DNA of 64,000 nucleotides from NCBI GenBank assembly GCA_963802275.1, contig CAWDIB010000004.1, forward strand, positions 1,116,001 through 1,180,000, read 5' to 3'. Source of the stretch: CAZMZW01 sp963802275. Its GTDB lineage: Bacteria; Chloroflexota; Anaerolineae; Anaerolineales; Anaerolineaceae. The notes beneath the pieces were generated by a model that saw nothing but the letters and a program-made list of their open reading frames with translations, did not search any database and was not told the origin of the DNA. The position numbers and the translations under genes were made by a program. This document shows positions 43,857-53,661 of the stretch, piece after piece (positions within the stretch are counted from its first letter, which is position 1; the number at the start of each line of letters is the position of its first letter).

Positions 43857-45119
43857 CTATTGGGGTATGATGCGGTAGACCTTGTCATCCCCGGTGCGCA
43901 CCTGACCGCGCCCATCCCTGTTGCTGGTGGTGAAATAGATGGAGCCATCCGGGGCTTCCACTACCTCACGGATTCGTCCAACACTGATATTTAATTTATC
44001 AAGGATTGTGATGCGATAGGAATCATCCTTGTCAATCTCAATTCGAAATAGCCCTTCTCCTCGCAGCCCGCCGAAAAAGAAGCTGTTTGTGAATTGGGGA
44101 AACAGACCTCCTTGATAAAACAAACCCGAAGCCGGAGCGATAGCCGGGGTGAATTCAGCCAGGGGTGGCAGCGTACCCGCAAGCATTTTGGTATGTGAAA
44201 CCAGCGGCCAGCCATAATTGCCGGCCGGCTGAACCAAATTGACCTCATCACCACCCGGGGCGCCATCGAAACCAGATGGCCCATGTTCAACGAGATACAT
44301 ATTTCCATTCAAAGGATGCCAGTCAAATCCCTGTGAATTACGCAGACCCATGGCAAACACAGGCGAACCAGGGATGGGATTATCGCCCGGAATGGAACCA
44401 TCCGCATTGATTCGCAGGATTTTGCCCGCCAGGGATTTTTGGTTCTTGGCCAGGTCTTTTTGTTGTGCATCCCCGGTGCTGATGTAGAGCTTGCCGTCCA
44501 ACCCAAAATGAATCCGACCACCGGCATGGTTGGCTGCTGCAGGAATGTCATCGATGATAACCTCAACCTCCTGGATGGTAGTTTCCATGTCTTTGAGCTT
44601 GATCACGCGGTTCACCATTTCATTACCTCTCTGGATGGTGAGGCAGGCATAGAGGAACTGATTCCGGCCGTATTCGGGATCCAGTGCCAGACCCAGCAAA
44701 CCGGCTTCCTGCCGGGCGGCCACCTCAGGGAATGTGATGAGTGGCTTGGGATTCAATTGACTGTTAACAATTTCACGGATAAAGCCGTTGCGCTCTGTAA
44801 CCAAAAGGCGCTGGGGCGAAGTAAATACCATACTCCACGGCACATAAAGACCTTCGGCAACCACCTCAAGTCTTAAAGCGGTCTGATTTACAGGAATATC
44901 AGCAGTTGTAATGCTTCTCACCTGGTTTGGTATCTTTAAGGCAGTAGATGATTCAGATGGTTGATTCTCAGTTGGCTGCAAAGACGGGACGACCGTATTG
45001 GTTTTCACCGCTGGTGGAGGAATGACCGGTGTGCCTGCGTCTGGTTGGGCAATACACGCACCAATAAAAGCGGCGAGGTAAACCAGCGTAAAGACTGTTG
45101 ATTTTTTAAATTTGCTCAT
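43857..45119 (-). CDS. PQQ-dependent sugar dehydrogenase-like (sGDH/YliI) lipoprotein
   Basis: 420 residues. A lipoprotein signal (LAAFIGAC) and a Pro/Thr-rich linker precede a six-bladed beta-propeller. VTERNGFIREI, AGLLGLALDPEYG, HAGGRIHFGLDGKLYISTGDA, MGLRNSQGFDWHP and EHGPSGFDGAPGGDEVN are the conserved blade motifs of soluble aldose dehydrogenases, with His/Arg residues that bind PQQ and calcium. Located outside the cytoplasmic membrane. No pqq genes are in this window, so activity depends on imported cofactor, or the protein serves another role. Confidence 0.85.
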   Translation of the reverse strand: MSKFKKSTVFTLVYLAAFIGACIAQPDAGTPVIPPPAVKTNTVVPSLQPTENQPSESSTALKIPNQVRSITTADIPVNQTALRLEVVAEGLYVPWSMVFTSPQRLLVTERNGFIREIVNSQLNPKPLITFPEVAARQEAGLLGLALDPEYGRNQFLYACLTIQRGNEMVNRVIKLKDMETTIQEVEVIIDDIPAAANHAGGRIHFGLDGKLYISTGDAQQKDLAKNQKSLAGKILRINADGSIPGDNPIPGSPVFAMGLRNSQGFDWHPLNGNMYLVEHGPSGFDGAPGGDEVNLVQPAGNYGWPLVSHTKMLAGTLPPLAEFTPAIAPASGLFYQGGLFPQFTNSFFFGGLRGEGLFRIEIDKDDSYRITILDKLNISVGRIREVVEAPDGSIYFTTSNRDGRGQVRTGDDKVYRIIPQ

Positions 45120-45146
45120 TTTGTTGCTCCCTGTAATTTTTTCTCT

Positions 45147-45887
45147 CTACTTCTCCAGCAGGATGGTTAGATAAGACGCATATCTTTTTAATGATATGAT
45201 TTTTTCTCTTAGCTCCTCCGATTTCACCTTTGATGAAAACTGGTTACTGGTATGGCTGCTTTTGACAAACTCAACCCTGGAAAAATATTTCTTAAAAGTC
45301 GCCATGTGTGAATAACTGATAGTACTGTCGGAGCGCAGATCTTTTTCTGATTGATGACATTTGATTAAAGAGATTAATTTTATGGCATGGTTTTTTCCAA
45401 AGGGTTCACAAAAAGCCGCCCTGCCGCCCGGTTTCAAAACCCTGGCAATTTCAGGCAGACATTGGCGGAGTGGGATATGGTGAAGGATGGCATTTCCAAA
45501 AATATATTGAAAAGAATCATCAGGAAAAGGAATATGACTGCCATCCGCAACTGAATAAACAATGTTGCTGAATCTGTTTTCCTTTACATACTTTTGCAGC
45601 ACACGGATTTGCCCGATGGAAATATCAAAAGCGTACACCCTCTCCACCTTGGTTGCCAACAACAGGGCAGTCCAGCCATACCCACACCCGTAATCCAAAA
45701 TATTTGCAGCCGATCCAATCTCCTTAAAAAATGCGTGTACCGGTTTCAGTGTGTTAATGGAGGTAAATGAGTCATCATAAGAACCTCTAAAAGACCAATT
45801 GGTTGTCTTTTCCAGGAATTTGGATGCCTTTTCATTCCACTCTCGTTTTTCGGCTTCTTTTACATTCAATTTATTTTCCTTAGGCAA
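45147..45887 (-). CDS. Class I SAM-dependent methyltransferase
   Basis: 246 residues with ILDYGCGYGWTALLLA (motif I) near 62, VYAFDISIGQ after it, and YIFGNAILHHIPLRQCLPEIARVLKPGGRAAFCEP, the Methyltransf_11 pattern. The long C-terminal part is basic. The substrate is unknown; it lies upstream of the sugar dehydrogenase on the same strand (27 bases) and may be co-transcribed. Confidence 0.82.
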   Translation of the reverse strand: MPKENKLNVKEAEKREWNEKASKFLEKTTNWSFRGSYDDSFTSINTLKPVHAFFKEIGSAANILDYGCGYGWTALLLATKVERVYAFDISIGQIRVLQKYVKENRFSNIVYSVADGSHIPFPDDSFQYIFGNAILHHIPLRQCLPEIARVLKPGGRAAFCEPFGKNHAIKLISLIKCHQSEKDLRSDSTISYSHMATFKKYFSRVEFVKSSHTSNQFSSKVKSEELREKIISLKRYASYLTILLEK

Positions 45888-46005
45888 TTAATATTTTTGC
45901 CCTTTATGATTTTATCAATTAAATAAATTCTGACATTTTTATCATTCTCACAAAAATCGTATAAAATAGGGGGATATTATCCTATTTATCAATCATGGAG
46001 GAAAA

Positions 46006-46503
46006 ATGACGAAATCATTGGAAGACCTGCAAGCCGCCTTTGCCGGTGAATCGCAAGCCAACCGCAAATACACCGCCTTTGCCCGCAAAGCCGACCAGGA
46101 AGGCTACCCGCAGGTGGCACGCCTGTTCCGCGCCGCTGCCGAAGCGGAAACCGTGCACGCCATCAATCACTTCATCGCCATGGATGGGGTGAAGTCAACT
46201 GCGGAAAACCTGCAGGTAGCAGTGGATGGTGAACATTATGAAGCGGTGAGCATGTACCCTGATTTTCTCAAGGACGCCAATGCAGAGAACGACAAGCGGG
46301 CCATCCGCACCTTCAATTACGCTCTCGAAGTGGAAAAGATCCATGAAGAACTTTACAAGGAAGCGCTGAACAACCTTGGCAAGGATACCGAAGGGTACGA
46401 CTATTACGTCTGCCCGGTTTGTGGATCCACCCACGCACGTAATGCACCAGAGCGCTGCCCCATTTGCAACGCACCTGGTGAAAGATTCATTCAGGTTAAA
46501 TAA
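46006..46503 (+). CDS. rbr: Rubrerythrin
   Basis: 165 residues. The diiron four-helix domain has EDLQAAFAGESQANRKY, FRAAAEAETVHAINH and EVEKIHEELYKEAL, giving the ExxH-type iron ligands. The C-terminal rubredoxin-like domain has CPVCGSTHARNAPERCPICNAPG, four Cys for one iron. It reduces hydrogen peroxide with NADH-derived electrons, a standard anaerobe defence. GGAGGA ribosome-binding site; terminator at 46527. Confidence 0.96.
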   Translation: MTKSLEDLQAAFAGESQANRKYTAFARKADQEGYPQVARLFRAAAEAETVHAINHFIAMDGVKSTAENLQVAVDGEHYEAVSMYPDFLKDANAENDKRAIRTFNYALEVEKIHEELYKEALNNLGKDTEGYDYYVCPVCGSTHARNAPERCPICNAPGERFIQVK

Positions 46504-46526
46504 TCATTATCCAGAATATACTATAA

Positions 46527-46554
46527 GCTAGGGCACAGCAGCCCTGGCTTTTTT
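46527..46554 (+). terminator. Intrinsic terminator of the rubrerythrin gene
   Basis: An 8-bp stem GCTAGGGC/GCCCTGGC (one G-T pair) with loop ACAGCA, followed by TTTTTT. Confidence 0.8.
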
Positions 46555-47146
46555 ATTTTCTCGCCACCACCGTATAACGGTTGAGACCATCATCAATCTG
46601 AATTTTAGAGAATCCACCCCCGGCCAGCAATTGGTGCATTTCATCATTCTCGGGCAACAGGTCCTGATGAATTTCCACTGCTGAAGCTCTTTGGTGTACT
46701 TCATTCACCCTTTTCCGGCTGATCTCATGCAGGATGAGCATTATTCCGTCTGGTTGCAACACTGTGCATAGTGACTGGAGAGCGAGCGGTTTGCAACAAA
46801 AGTGGGGAAAACTATTATGACAGATAACCAGATCAAAAAAATGGGCTTCAAAAGGGAGTTGATGGGCATCCGCCTGAACCAGGTGATCTCCATTGCGATT
46901 TGCCTGGGCACGCATCAGCATGGCGTTGGCAAAGTCAACCTGAATGATTTTTGCGGCCGGATTATGCTTTCTCAGTATCGGCAAGAGCCCGCCTGTTCCA
47001 GTACCAACTTCCAGGATCGTGCTGGCTGCCTTAATTAACCCATCAAATGAGTTTATCAGCTGGTCTAATTTTTCTTCACGGTCTACCGGCTGGCGGGCAT
47101 CCCATTCAGCCGCCAGGTGTTCAAAAAACAAGCGCCATGCATCCAA
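46553..47146 (-). CDS. Class I SAM-dependent methyltransferase
   Basis: 197 residues. ILEVGTGTGGLLPILR is motif I, IIQVDFANAMLMRA follows, and HFFDLVICHNSFPHF plus VLQPDGIMLILHE complete the core. The C-terminus (LLAGGGFSKIQIDDGLNRYTVVARK) closes the fold. No substrate-specific motif seen. Convergent with rubrerythrin, ending within the terminator. Confidence 0.82.
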   Translation of the reverse strand: MDAWRLFFEHLAAEWDARQPVDREEKLDQLINSFDGLIKAASTILEVGTGTGGLLPILRKHNPAAKIIQVDFANAMLMRAQANRNGDHLVQADAHQLPFEAHFFDLVICHNSFPHFCCKPLALQSLCTVLQPDGIMLILHEISRKRVNEVHQRASAVEIHQDLLPENDEMHQLLAGGGFSKIQIDDGLNRYTVVARK

Positions 47147-47279
47147 ATGATTTCTTCCTTATATTCACTAAAAATACAACAAAATGTGATTCTTTATGAA
47201 ATCTTCAATCCATCTTCATCAGAATTTCACAATAAATTGATATCTTTGTTCCATCAAGAACGAGCAAGGGAGCATATTC

Positions 47280-48110
47280 ATGTCGCCAAAAAACCTGTTG
47301 AAATGGCTGACCAATTTTACTTTACTGGCTGTGTTTATTGCCACTTTCTTTCTGGATCTCACCGGGGTGAACCTGCATCAATGGCTGGGGCTGGCCGCCG
47401 GGGCAATTGCCCTGTTTCACCTACTCAACCACTGGCAGTGGGTAAAAGCCATCACCCAGCGCTTCTTTCAGAATGCCGGTAACTCAGCCAGAATAAATTA
47501 CCTGCTGGATGCTGCCCTGGGATTGGGAATGGCAATCATCATCCTAACCGGCGTAATTATTTCAACCTGGCTGGGGGTGAACGGCAGCGCGTTTGAAGTC
47601 ATACGCTATTTGCATGTATTAATCTCCATCACCACCCTCATCGTTCTGCTCATCAAGTTAGCACTGCATTGGAAGTGCATTGCGGGTGCTATAAAAATGG
47701 CGTTCACACACAAAGCTCTCTCTCCGTTTCAAACCATGCCTGTTCTTAATTGCGAAAACCCGGCTGCCATTTCACGTCGGGAGGCTTTGCGCACCCTGGG
47801 CAGCATTTCCCTGGCAGGTGGAGTGGTGCTGGTGAAAGCCGTCACCTCGCTCAACATCCCTGGTTTTGAAGAAAACCCGCAAAGCGGGAAAATTCAAAAC
47901 GCAATCCCGTCTCCGGTTGATTACATCTCTCCCGCCAACAATGTCCAGCCGGCTGCTCCAACCCCTGCTGCAACAGTCATTCCAAATCAAAGCCAGGCAG
48001 CCGCCAATTGTGTAGTGCGCTGCCCGAATGCCTGCCTTTACCCTGGACGCTGCAGGCGTTATATTGACAATAACAATAATGGCAAATGTGATTTAGGAGA
48101 ATGTCTTTAA
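47280..48110 (+). CDS. DUF4405 cytochrome-b-like membrane protein with internal twin-Arg segment and Cys-rich tail
   Basis: 276 residues in three parts. Residues 1-145 form four helices with paired His (GLAAGAIALFHLLNHWQW and YLHVLISI...LALHWK), the likely haem ligands of DUF4405 / cytochrome-b561-like domains. Residues about 160-190 read SRREALRTLGSISLAGGVVLV, a Tat-type twin-arginine segment in the middle of the protein. The tail holds CVVRCPNACLYPGRC and DNNNNGKCDLGEC: six Cys with an EF-hand-like loop, possibly an iron-sulfur or calcium-binding module. It probably shuttles electrons across the membrane. Terminator at 48125. Confidence 0.72.
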   Translation: MSPKNLLKWLTNFTLLAVFIATFFLDLTGVNLHQWLGLAAGAIALFHLLNHWQWVKAITQRFFQNAGNSARINYLLDAALGLGMAIIILTGVIISTWLGVNGSAFEVIRYLHVLISITTLIVLLIKLALHWKCIAGAIKMAFTHKALSPFQTMPVLNCENPAAISRREALRTLGSISLAGGVVLVKAVTSLNIPGFEENPQSGKIQNAIPSPVDYISPANNVQPAAPTPAATVIPNQSQAAANCVVRCPNACLYPGRCRRYIDNNNNGKCDLGECL

Positions 48111-48124
48111 GAAATCAGGGGGTA

Positions 48125-48162
48125 GTAAAAGAGCGCCTTTTTTCGGCGCTCTTTTACTTTTT
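48125..48162 (+). terminator. Strong intrinsic terminator
   Basis: A perfect 13-bp stem GTAAAAGAGCGCC/GGCGCTCTTTTAC with a seven-base loop and a following TTTTT. It lies between convergent genes and could act in both directions. Confidence 0.85.
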
Positions 48163-48178
48163 CATTCCTCTTTTTTAC

Positions 48179-51100
48179 TCATTCAGGTTCAATCCTAACC
48201 TGAACAGCCCGGACAATTTCCCGGTTTTGGTAAGTGCTGGTTTTTTCATTAAAATCGCTACAGGTAAACAGTGTCACCCAGGGTAATTTCTCATGTTTCA
48301 TCACCTGGGTAATGGCATCCGGTTTAATAGTGGCCAAAGACTGCACCCGGTAAACATACTTTTGTCCCCAAGCGTGGATAATAACAAGATCACCCCAGTT
48401 TAATTTTTTGAGATTTAAGAAGGGCCCGGGGGTATTATCCGCGTTCCAGACATGCCCGGTGATGACGCTATTGCCTGCCCAGGTTGGAAAAGTGCTTCCT
48501 TGCAGCCAACCAGCTTTGCCACCCAACCAGGTCACATCCCAACTGCCATTTTGAAAGGGAATACTTACAATCGGCATTTTTAGATTCAATTTGGGTACTT
48601 CCAGCCATATTCCGCCCAAATCGGCATAATCTGTCTCCATGCCTTTTTTGGGCAGTGGAGTGATTTTTCCCTTTGGAAAACCTGTTCCGGGCAGCGTGGT
48701 GATGGGTGAGATTGTTGCTGCACTGGCATTTGAATCCACCGGCAGACCGCCACTGAATGCGTGTGCCACTGCGGTATTGTCTATTCTCCCTGCATTCACA
48801 TCGGCTGCAGTTACCGTATAAGTCCCTGTACAGGTAATCGAATCATTTGGCGCCAGCAAAGCCACCAGCGGGCAAATAACATTGGCAATCTTATTATCAG
48901 TTACCGTTACAGGGCCATCCAGATTAATGTTTCCCGTATTTCTTACCAGGTATTCATAATGGAGAACTTCTCCAATGGTGCTAAAGGTGGCTTCCCGAAG
49001 GCTCTTACCCAACGTAAGACTGGGGGTGCCTTGCACAGCCAGGGTATCACAGGCTTCCTGTGTGTTTTGTATGTTTTCATTATTTGTCAGTGCATTGATC
49101 GGAATGCAATTTTGATAATTCCCGGGAGTGCTGCCATTAACGCTCACTACCAGGGTACAGGAAGAGCTACCGGCAAGGGTTCCCCCAACCAACTCAATCA
49201 ATTGGGTATTTTCTGCTGCTGTGAAAGACGTACCTCCGCAATTATCAACCGGCGCAGGAGCTGGCGCAGGCGCAATTTTTAAACCGGCAGGAAGAGTATC
49301 CCTTAATCCCATTCCAGTTAAAGGAACACTGCCGGTATTTTTTATGGTGATAGTCAATACGGAGTACGTGCCTGCCCCGGCTGCGACCGGGTTGGGTGCA
49401 AATGCCTTGCTGACGCTTGCCCCGGGTAGATTGGTCAGGCTGGCTTCAGCAAGTTGGGGATTGACCGCTCCATTGCTGGTTGTAACGGCCAAAGCCGGGA
49501 TGGTATTGGTCAAATTTCCGTTCACGTTTGTTGTTGTGCTGAGACTGAGCGTGCAGCTGCCCGCGGCGGGAAGTGAGCCGCCGCTGAAGGAAAATGAAGC
49601 TGCCCCGGCTGTTCCGGTCAGGGTGCCACCGCAGGTTCCCACGGACAGGTTGGGTGGGTTGGCAATCGTCATGCCAGCTGGCATGTTATCGGTGAAAGTG
49701 ATTCCCGCCAGAGCAGCGCTGTTGGGATTTGTCAAAGTCACACTTAATGTCGAAGCAGACCCACCAAATACAGATTTGGGCTGAAACCCCTTGACAACGG
49801 CTATGGATAAATTACCAATGCTGAGGTTGGCAGTTGCCGCGGCCCGGGGGGAAATCGGAGCACCCGAAATCAATCCGTTGGCATTGGCCACCGGTATGGT
49901 GTTGGTGCGCGTCATGGAAGCACCCCTGCCCTGGACATCCACAATGATCGTGCAACGTCCGGCAATGACACCAACACTAGCCGGGATGGTCCCGCCTATC
50001 AAGCGTACCTTGCGTTCATTCGCGCCAAGGGTATCATCCGGACCATCCGGATAAACGATTGAATAGGTACCGGGTGCACCGCAGGATGAGCTGGCATTTG
50101 GCGTTGCAGCGATATAAACCCCATCGGTTGGAGATGCCCCACCCATGGTTGCCAGATCATCCGTCAGGGTCACATTGGTGATGGGCAGGGGGCTGGCGTT
50201 CACCAATGTGATGGTCAGGGTTGTAAAGCCATTGGCATTGACCGAAGAGGGAAAGAACTCTTTGGTCATGGTAAAACCAGATACCACCAGGGTGGCAGTA
50301 TTCGATGCAGCAGTGTTAGTTCTGCTCTCACTAGTATTGATGGCACTGGCAAGGATCGTGTTGGAATCAGGACCCGGCCGTATCGGATTTGACATAAACA
50401 TCCACCCTGCATGTGCCGTTTGCCACGGCAATAGAACCACCAGTCAGGGTTACTTCATCAGCTCCGACCGGGGTAATCAATGTGCTGACAGTACCTCCGC
50501 AGGTGGTTGACGGAGCAGGACTGGTCACGATATCCAGCCCAAGGGGCAGTTCATCAGTGAAAGTAATACCCGACACCCCAATATCGGTAGGGGCAGTGAT
50601 GGTGATGCGCAGCCGGACAACGGTACCGGGAGCCACCGGACTGGTTTGAAAAGCCTTGGAGACCCGCACCGGACCGCCAGCGGTTACAACACTCAGGCTA
50701 TTCGAAGAAATGAGGATATTACTGGCCCCTTCCCCGGTTGTTATATCTCCCGCCGGGATGGTATTGGTATAGTTCTTGACCACTGAAGAAGTCACCTGGT
50801 AGACGATGGTGCAGGTTGAATTGACAGGGATGTTTCCATTAGTCAGCGTTACCGTACTGGGTGCAGGCGCGTTTGAAAAAGTAACCGCACCACCGCACTG
50901 GGTAGCAAGCGGAGAGCCAAAAACACTTAAATCCGCCGGAAGCGTATCGGTAAAATTGACATTGGTGAGCGCCGCATTGGTGCGGTTATTCCTAAGGGTA
51001 ATCGTAACCGTGGCAGTCCCTCCGGCAGGAATGGAAGCCGGTGAAAAAGCCTTGGTGCCGGTCAGCCAGCGGGTGACTGCCAGGGTGGCAGTCACATCAC

Positions 51101-52484
51101 TTGGATTTGTGATCAGCTGGTCTGTAATAAGGGTACCGGCAGCAATGGTGTTGGTCCAGGTGGTTGCCGCAGCATTGGGTATGGAGGTCACTGGAACTGT
51201 GATGACACAATTGGATGGGGTTGGCGGAATGAGGCTGCCCGGGACGGTGCCCCCGCTCAAACGGACAGCCTTTTCATTGCCACCGGGGGTAAGGGTATTA
51301 TCCACCCCATCAGGATATTCAAGCACTCCTGCACCACAATTGGTGAGAGTTCCCGTGCCAGCCAGGATCAGGTCTCCGGGGAGGGTATCCACAAGAATCA
51401 CCCCAGTATAGTCATTGGTGGTGGGGTTCTGGATGGTGATGGTCATCGTGCTGGTTGCGCCAGCCACGATGGAGGTTGGAGAAAATCCCTTGGTGATGCC
51501 AACATTTTGAACAGCCAGGGTGTCATCCGCGGAAGAGGAGTTGGTAACGCCCTGCTGGGTGCTGACTGAACCGGGTGCCGGACCAGCCGGGATGCTGTTG
51601 GGATAATTTCCCTCAGTGGATGAGGTTACATTGACCGCCACGGTACAAACTGAGTTGGGGGCAATGGTAGCGTCATTAAGAGTGATAGGCCGGGTTGCAG
51701 ATAATGCTGTCACAGTTCCGCTTCCGCAGTTGGTCAAAACCGGATTGACATTCGAAGCAAGCACCACACCCAACGGCAGGGTATCGGTGTAAGTGGCTTT
51801 GGTCAGGGCGGTAACCAGGTCATTATTGCGCAGGGATATTGTCAGGCGGCTGGTAGCGCCAACAAAAATGGTGTTCAGGTTAAATGACTTGCTTAATGAA
51901 GGGGGTTGAACCGTTCCCACCTGCAGGGTGGCGCTGGCGGATGTGGTATTGGAAACCGTTCCGCCTCCGCCCGTGGCTTGCAGTACCCCGATAGGCAGGA
52001 AATTAACCAGGTTGCCCGGCGTAGTGGATGTCACATCAATGGAAACCGTGCATTCCCCGGGAGATGCCCCCACCTGGGCAGGCACCGTGCCACCGTCCAG
52101 GGACAAGATGGCCTGTCCTGGTACTGCGGTCACCAACCCGCCACAGTCGCTGGTGATATTTGCCGGGTCAGAAATAAAAATGCCCGTCTGAATGCCGTCC
52201 AGATAGTCAGTCCAGTCAGCATCATCCAATTGAAAGGAATTGGGGTTGTAGATGGTCACGCTCAGGCGTGAAATCTCACCAGCCACAATGGTAATGGGTA
52301 GAAAGCCCTTATTGATCTGGGCAGGATAGGACAGTCCTTGAGCAAGTGGTCCATGAAGCGGGGATGCCAAAACGGTTGAAGGATAATTGTTAAATGAAGA
52401 AAAAACTATAGAAAGAAATAAAAAAAGGGCCAGAAAAAATCTGGAGCCTGTATTTTTCCTTCGTAGCAATCGAAACAATGTCAT
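48179..52484 (-). pseudogene. Giant DUF11-repeat surface protein with LPGTG motif and C-terminal sortase domain, frameshifted
   Basis: Two frames join into about 1434 residues if one base is removed from the CCC at 50373-50375 (GGG on the coding strand). A signal-peptide-like N-terminus precedes nine tandem DUF11-type beta-sandwich repeats, each opening K-[G/A/S]-F and most carrying 'CGG'. After the last repeat comes LPGTG (48680-48694), a sortase-sorting-type motif, and directly after it a sortase domain: His in VITGHVWN (48452), Cys in LFTCSDF (48260), Arg in QNREIVRAV. An adhesin fused to its own sorting motif and sortase domain. Wall anchoring is unclear because no membrane helix or basic tail follows LPGTG. 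Confidence 0.85.
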
Positions 52485-52666
52485 GTGGTTGCCTTATGCA
52501 GCGATATTTGTACCATTTCCCTTTATAAATATTCAATGGTTCAAATTATATCAAACAACCATGCAGGCAGTTAAATGGATCAATAAAAATATCCTTATCA
52601 ATTTAATATCTGGAAATGAGATAACATTAATGCAATCTATGTCAACTTTTTCAGAGGTTTAATAAA

Positions 52667-53626
52667 ATGAAAAAAATCTGGATCGACACTGACCCCGGCA
52701 TTGATGATGCCTTTGCGATGGCGATGCTGTTCACCAGCCCGGAGGTGGAGGTGGTGGGTGTTTCCACCGTTTTTGGCAACGTCACCGTGGACCTGACCAC
52801 CAAAAACGCGCTCATCCTGTTGGAAGCAGCCGGCAAACCTAACATTCCGGTTCACCGCGGTGCCTATTACCCGCTGGGTGTGCCGCTGGGCACTTCGCCG
52901 TTCGTGCATGGGCTTAACGGGCTGGGTGACATGCCACTGCCGGAACCCAGCATGCTGGAAAGCCCGCTGCGCGCCCCGCAGGCCATCGTGGACTGCATCC
53001 TTTCCAACCCGGGCGAGATCACATTGCTACCGATCGGCCCGCTGACCAATATTGCCATGGCCTACCTGCTGGAACCGCGCATCAGCCAATTGGTGAAGGA
53101 GGTGGTCATCATGGGCGGGGCGGTGTACTGCCCGGGTAACATCACCCCCACCGGGGAAGCCAACTTCTTCCATGACCCGCACGCCGCCCAACTGGTCATC
53201 AGCGCCGGCTGGGACATCTACCTGGCCGGGCTGGATGTGTGCGCCTATGGCATGGTGCCCAATGACCTGGTGGATCGGATCGGCAACGCCAAGACCCCGC
53301 TGGCACCCTTTATCAAGGGTGCGGTGCCCTTCTTCCGAAAATTTCTGACCCGTTTCGGATTAAATGACTGTGTGGAATTCCCGGATGCGCTGTCGGCAGG
53401 GTATATTCTGGCTCCGCAGCTCTTCACCCTGGAAAAAGTGCCACTTTTCGTGGAAAGCGAGGGCAGCTGCCTGGGGCAGTCCATCGCGGTGCCATATGGC
53501 AAATGGTACGAAGATATCAGTGACCCCACCCCCTACAAAGCCGACCATTACATCGCCCCGGTCAACGTGATGCTCAAAGCGGATACGGCTGGTTATTTGT
53601 CTTTAATTGAAAAACTGCTGACCTGA
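52667..53626 (+). CDS. Nucleoside hydrolase (IunH family)
   Basis: 319 residues. The N-terminal KIWIDTDPGIDDAFAMAML is the calcium-binding Asp cluster (DTDPGxDD), with LTNIAMAYL, GGAVYCPGNITPTGEANFFHDPHAA (His and Asp in the active site) and AGLDVC following. It cleaves ribonucleosides to base and ribose. It lies just upstream of the convergent deaminase gene, on the opposite strand of the nucleoside salvage cluster. The stop is inside the terminator stem-loop. Confidence 0.92.
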   Translation: MKKIWIDTDPGIDDAFAMAMLFTSPEVEVVGVSTVFGNVTVDLTTKNALILLEAAGKPNIPVHRGAYYPLGVPLGTSPFVHGLNGLGDMPLPEPSMLESPLRAPQAIVDCILSNPGEITLLPIGPLTNIAMAYLLEPRISQLVKEVVIMGGAVYCPGNITPTGEANFFHDPHAAQLVISAGWDIYLAGLDVCAYGMVPNDLVDRIGNAKTPLAPFIKGAVPFFRKFLTRFGLNDCVEFPDALSAGYILAPQLFTLEKVPLFVESEGSCLGQSIAVPYGKWYEDISDPTPYKADHYIAPVNVMLKADTAGYLSLIEKLLT

Positions 53627-53648
53627 ACCGGTCAGCAGTTTTCATTTT
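53611..53648 (+). terminator. Intrinsic terminator of the nucleoside hydrolase gene
   Basis: A 13-bp stem AAAACTGCTGACC/GGTCAGCAGTTTT with loop TGAACC that contains the stop codon, followed by a short CATTTTTC run. Confidence 0.72.
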
Positions 53649-53661
53649 TCAAAATTTTCAC

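Noticed and set aside
48761..52271. Long plus-strand frames opposite the DUF11-sortase gene
   Set aside because: They are antisense to repeated beta-sandwich coding sequence and are low-complexity; no signals of their own.
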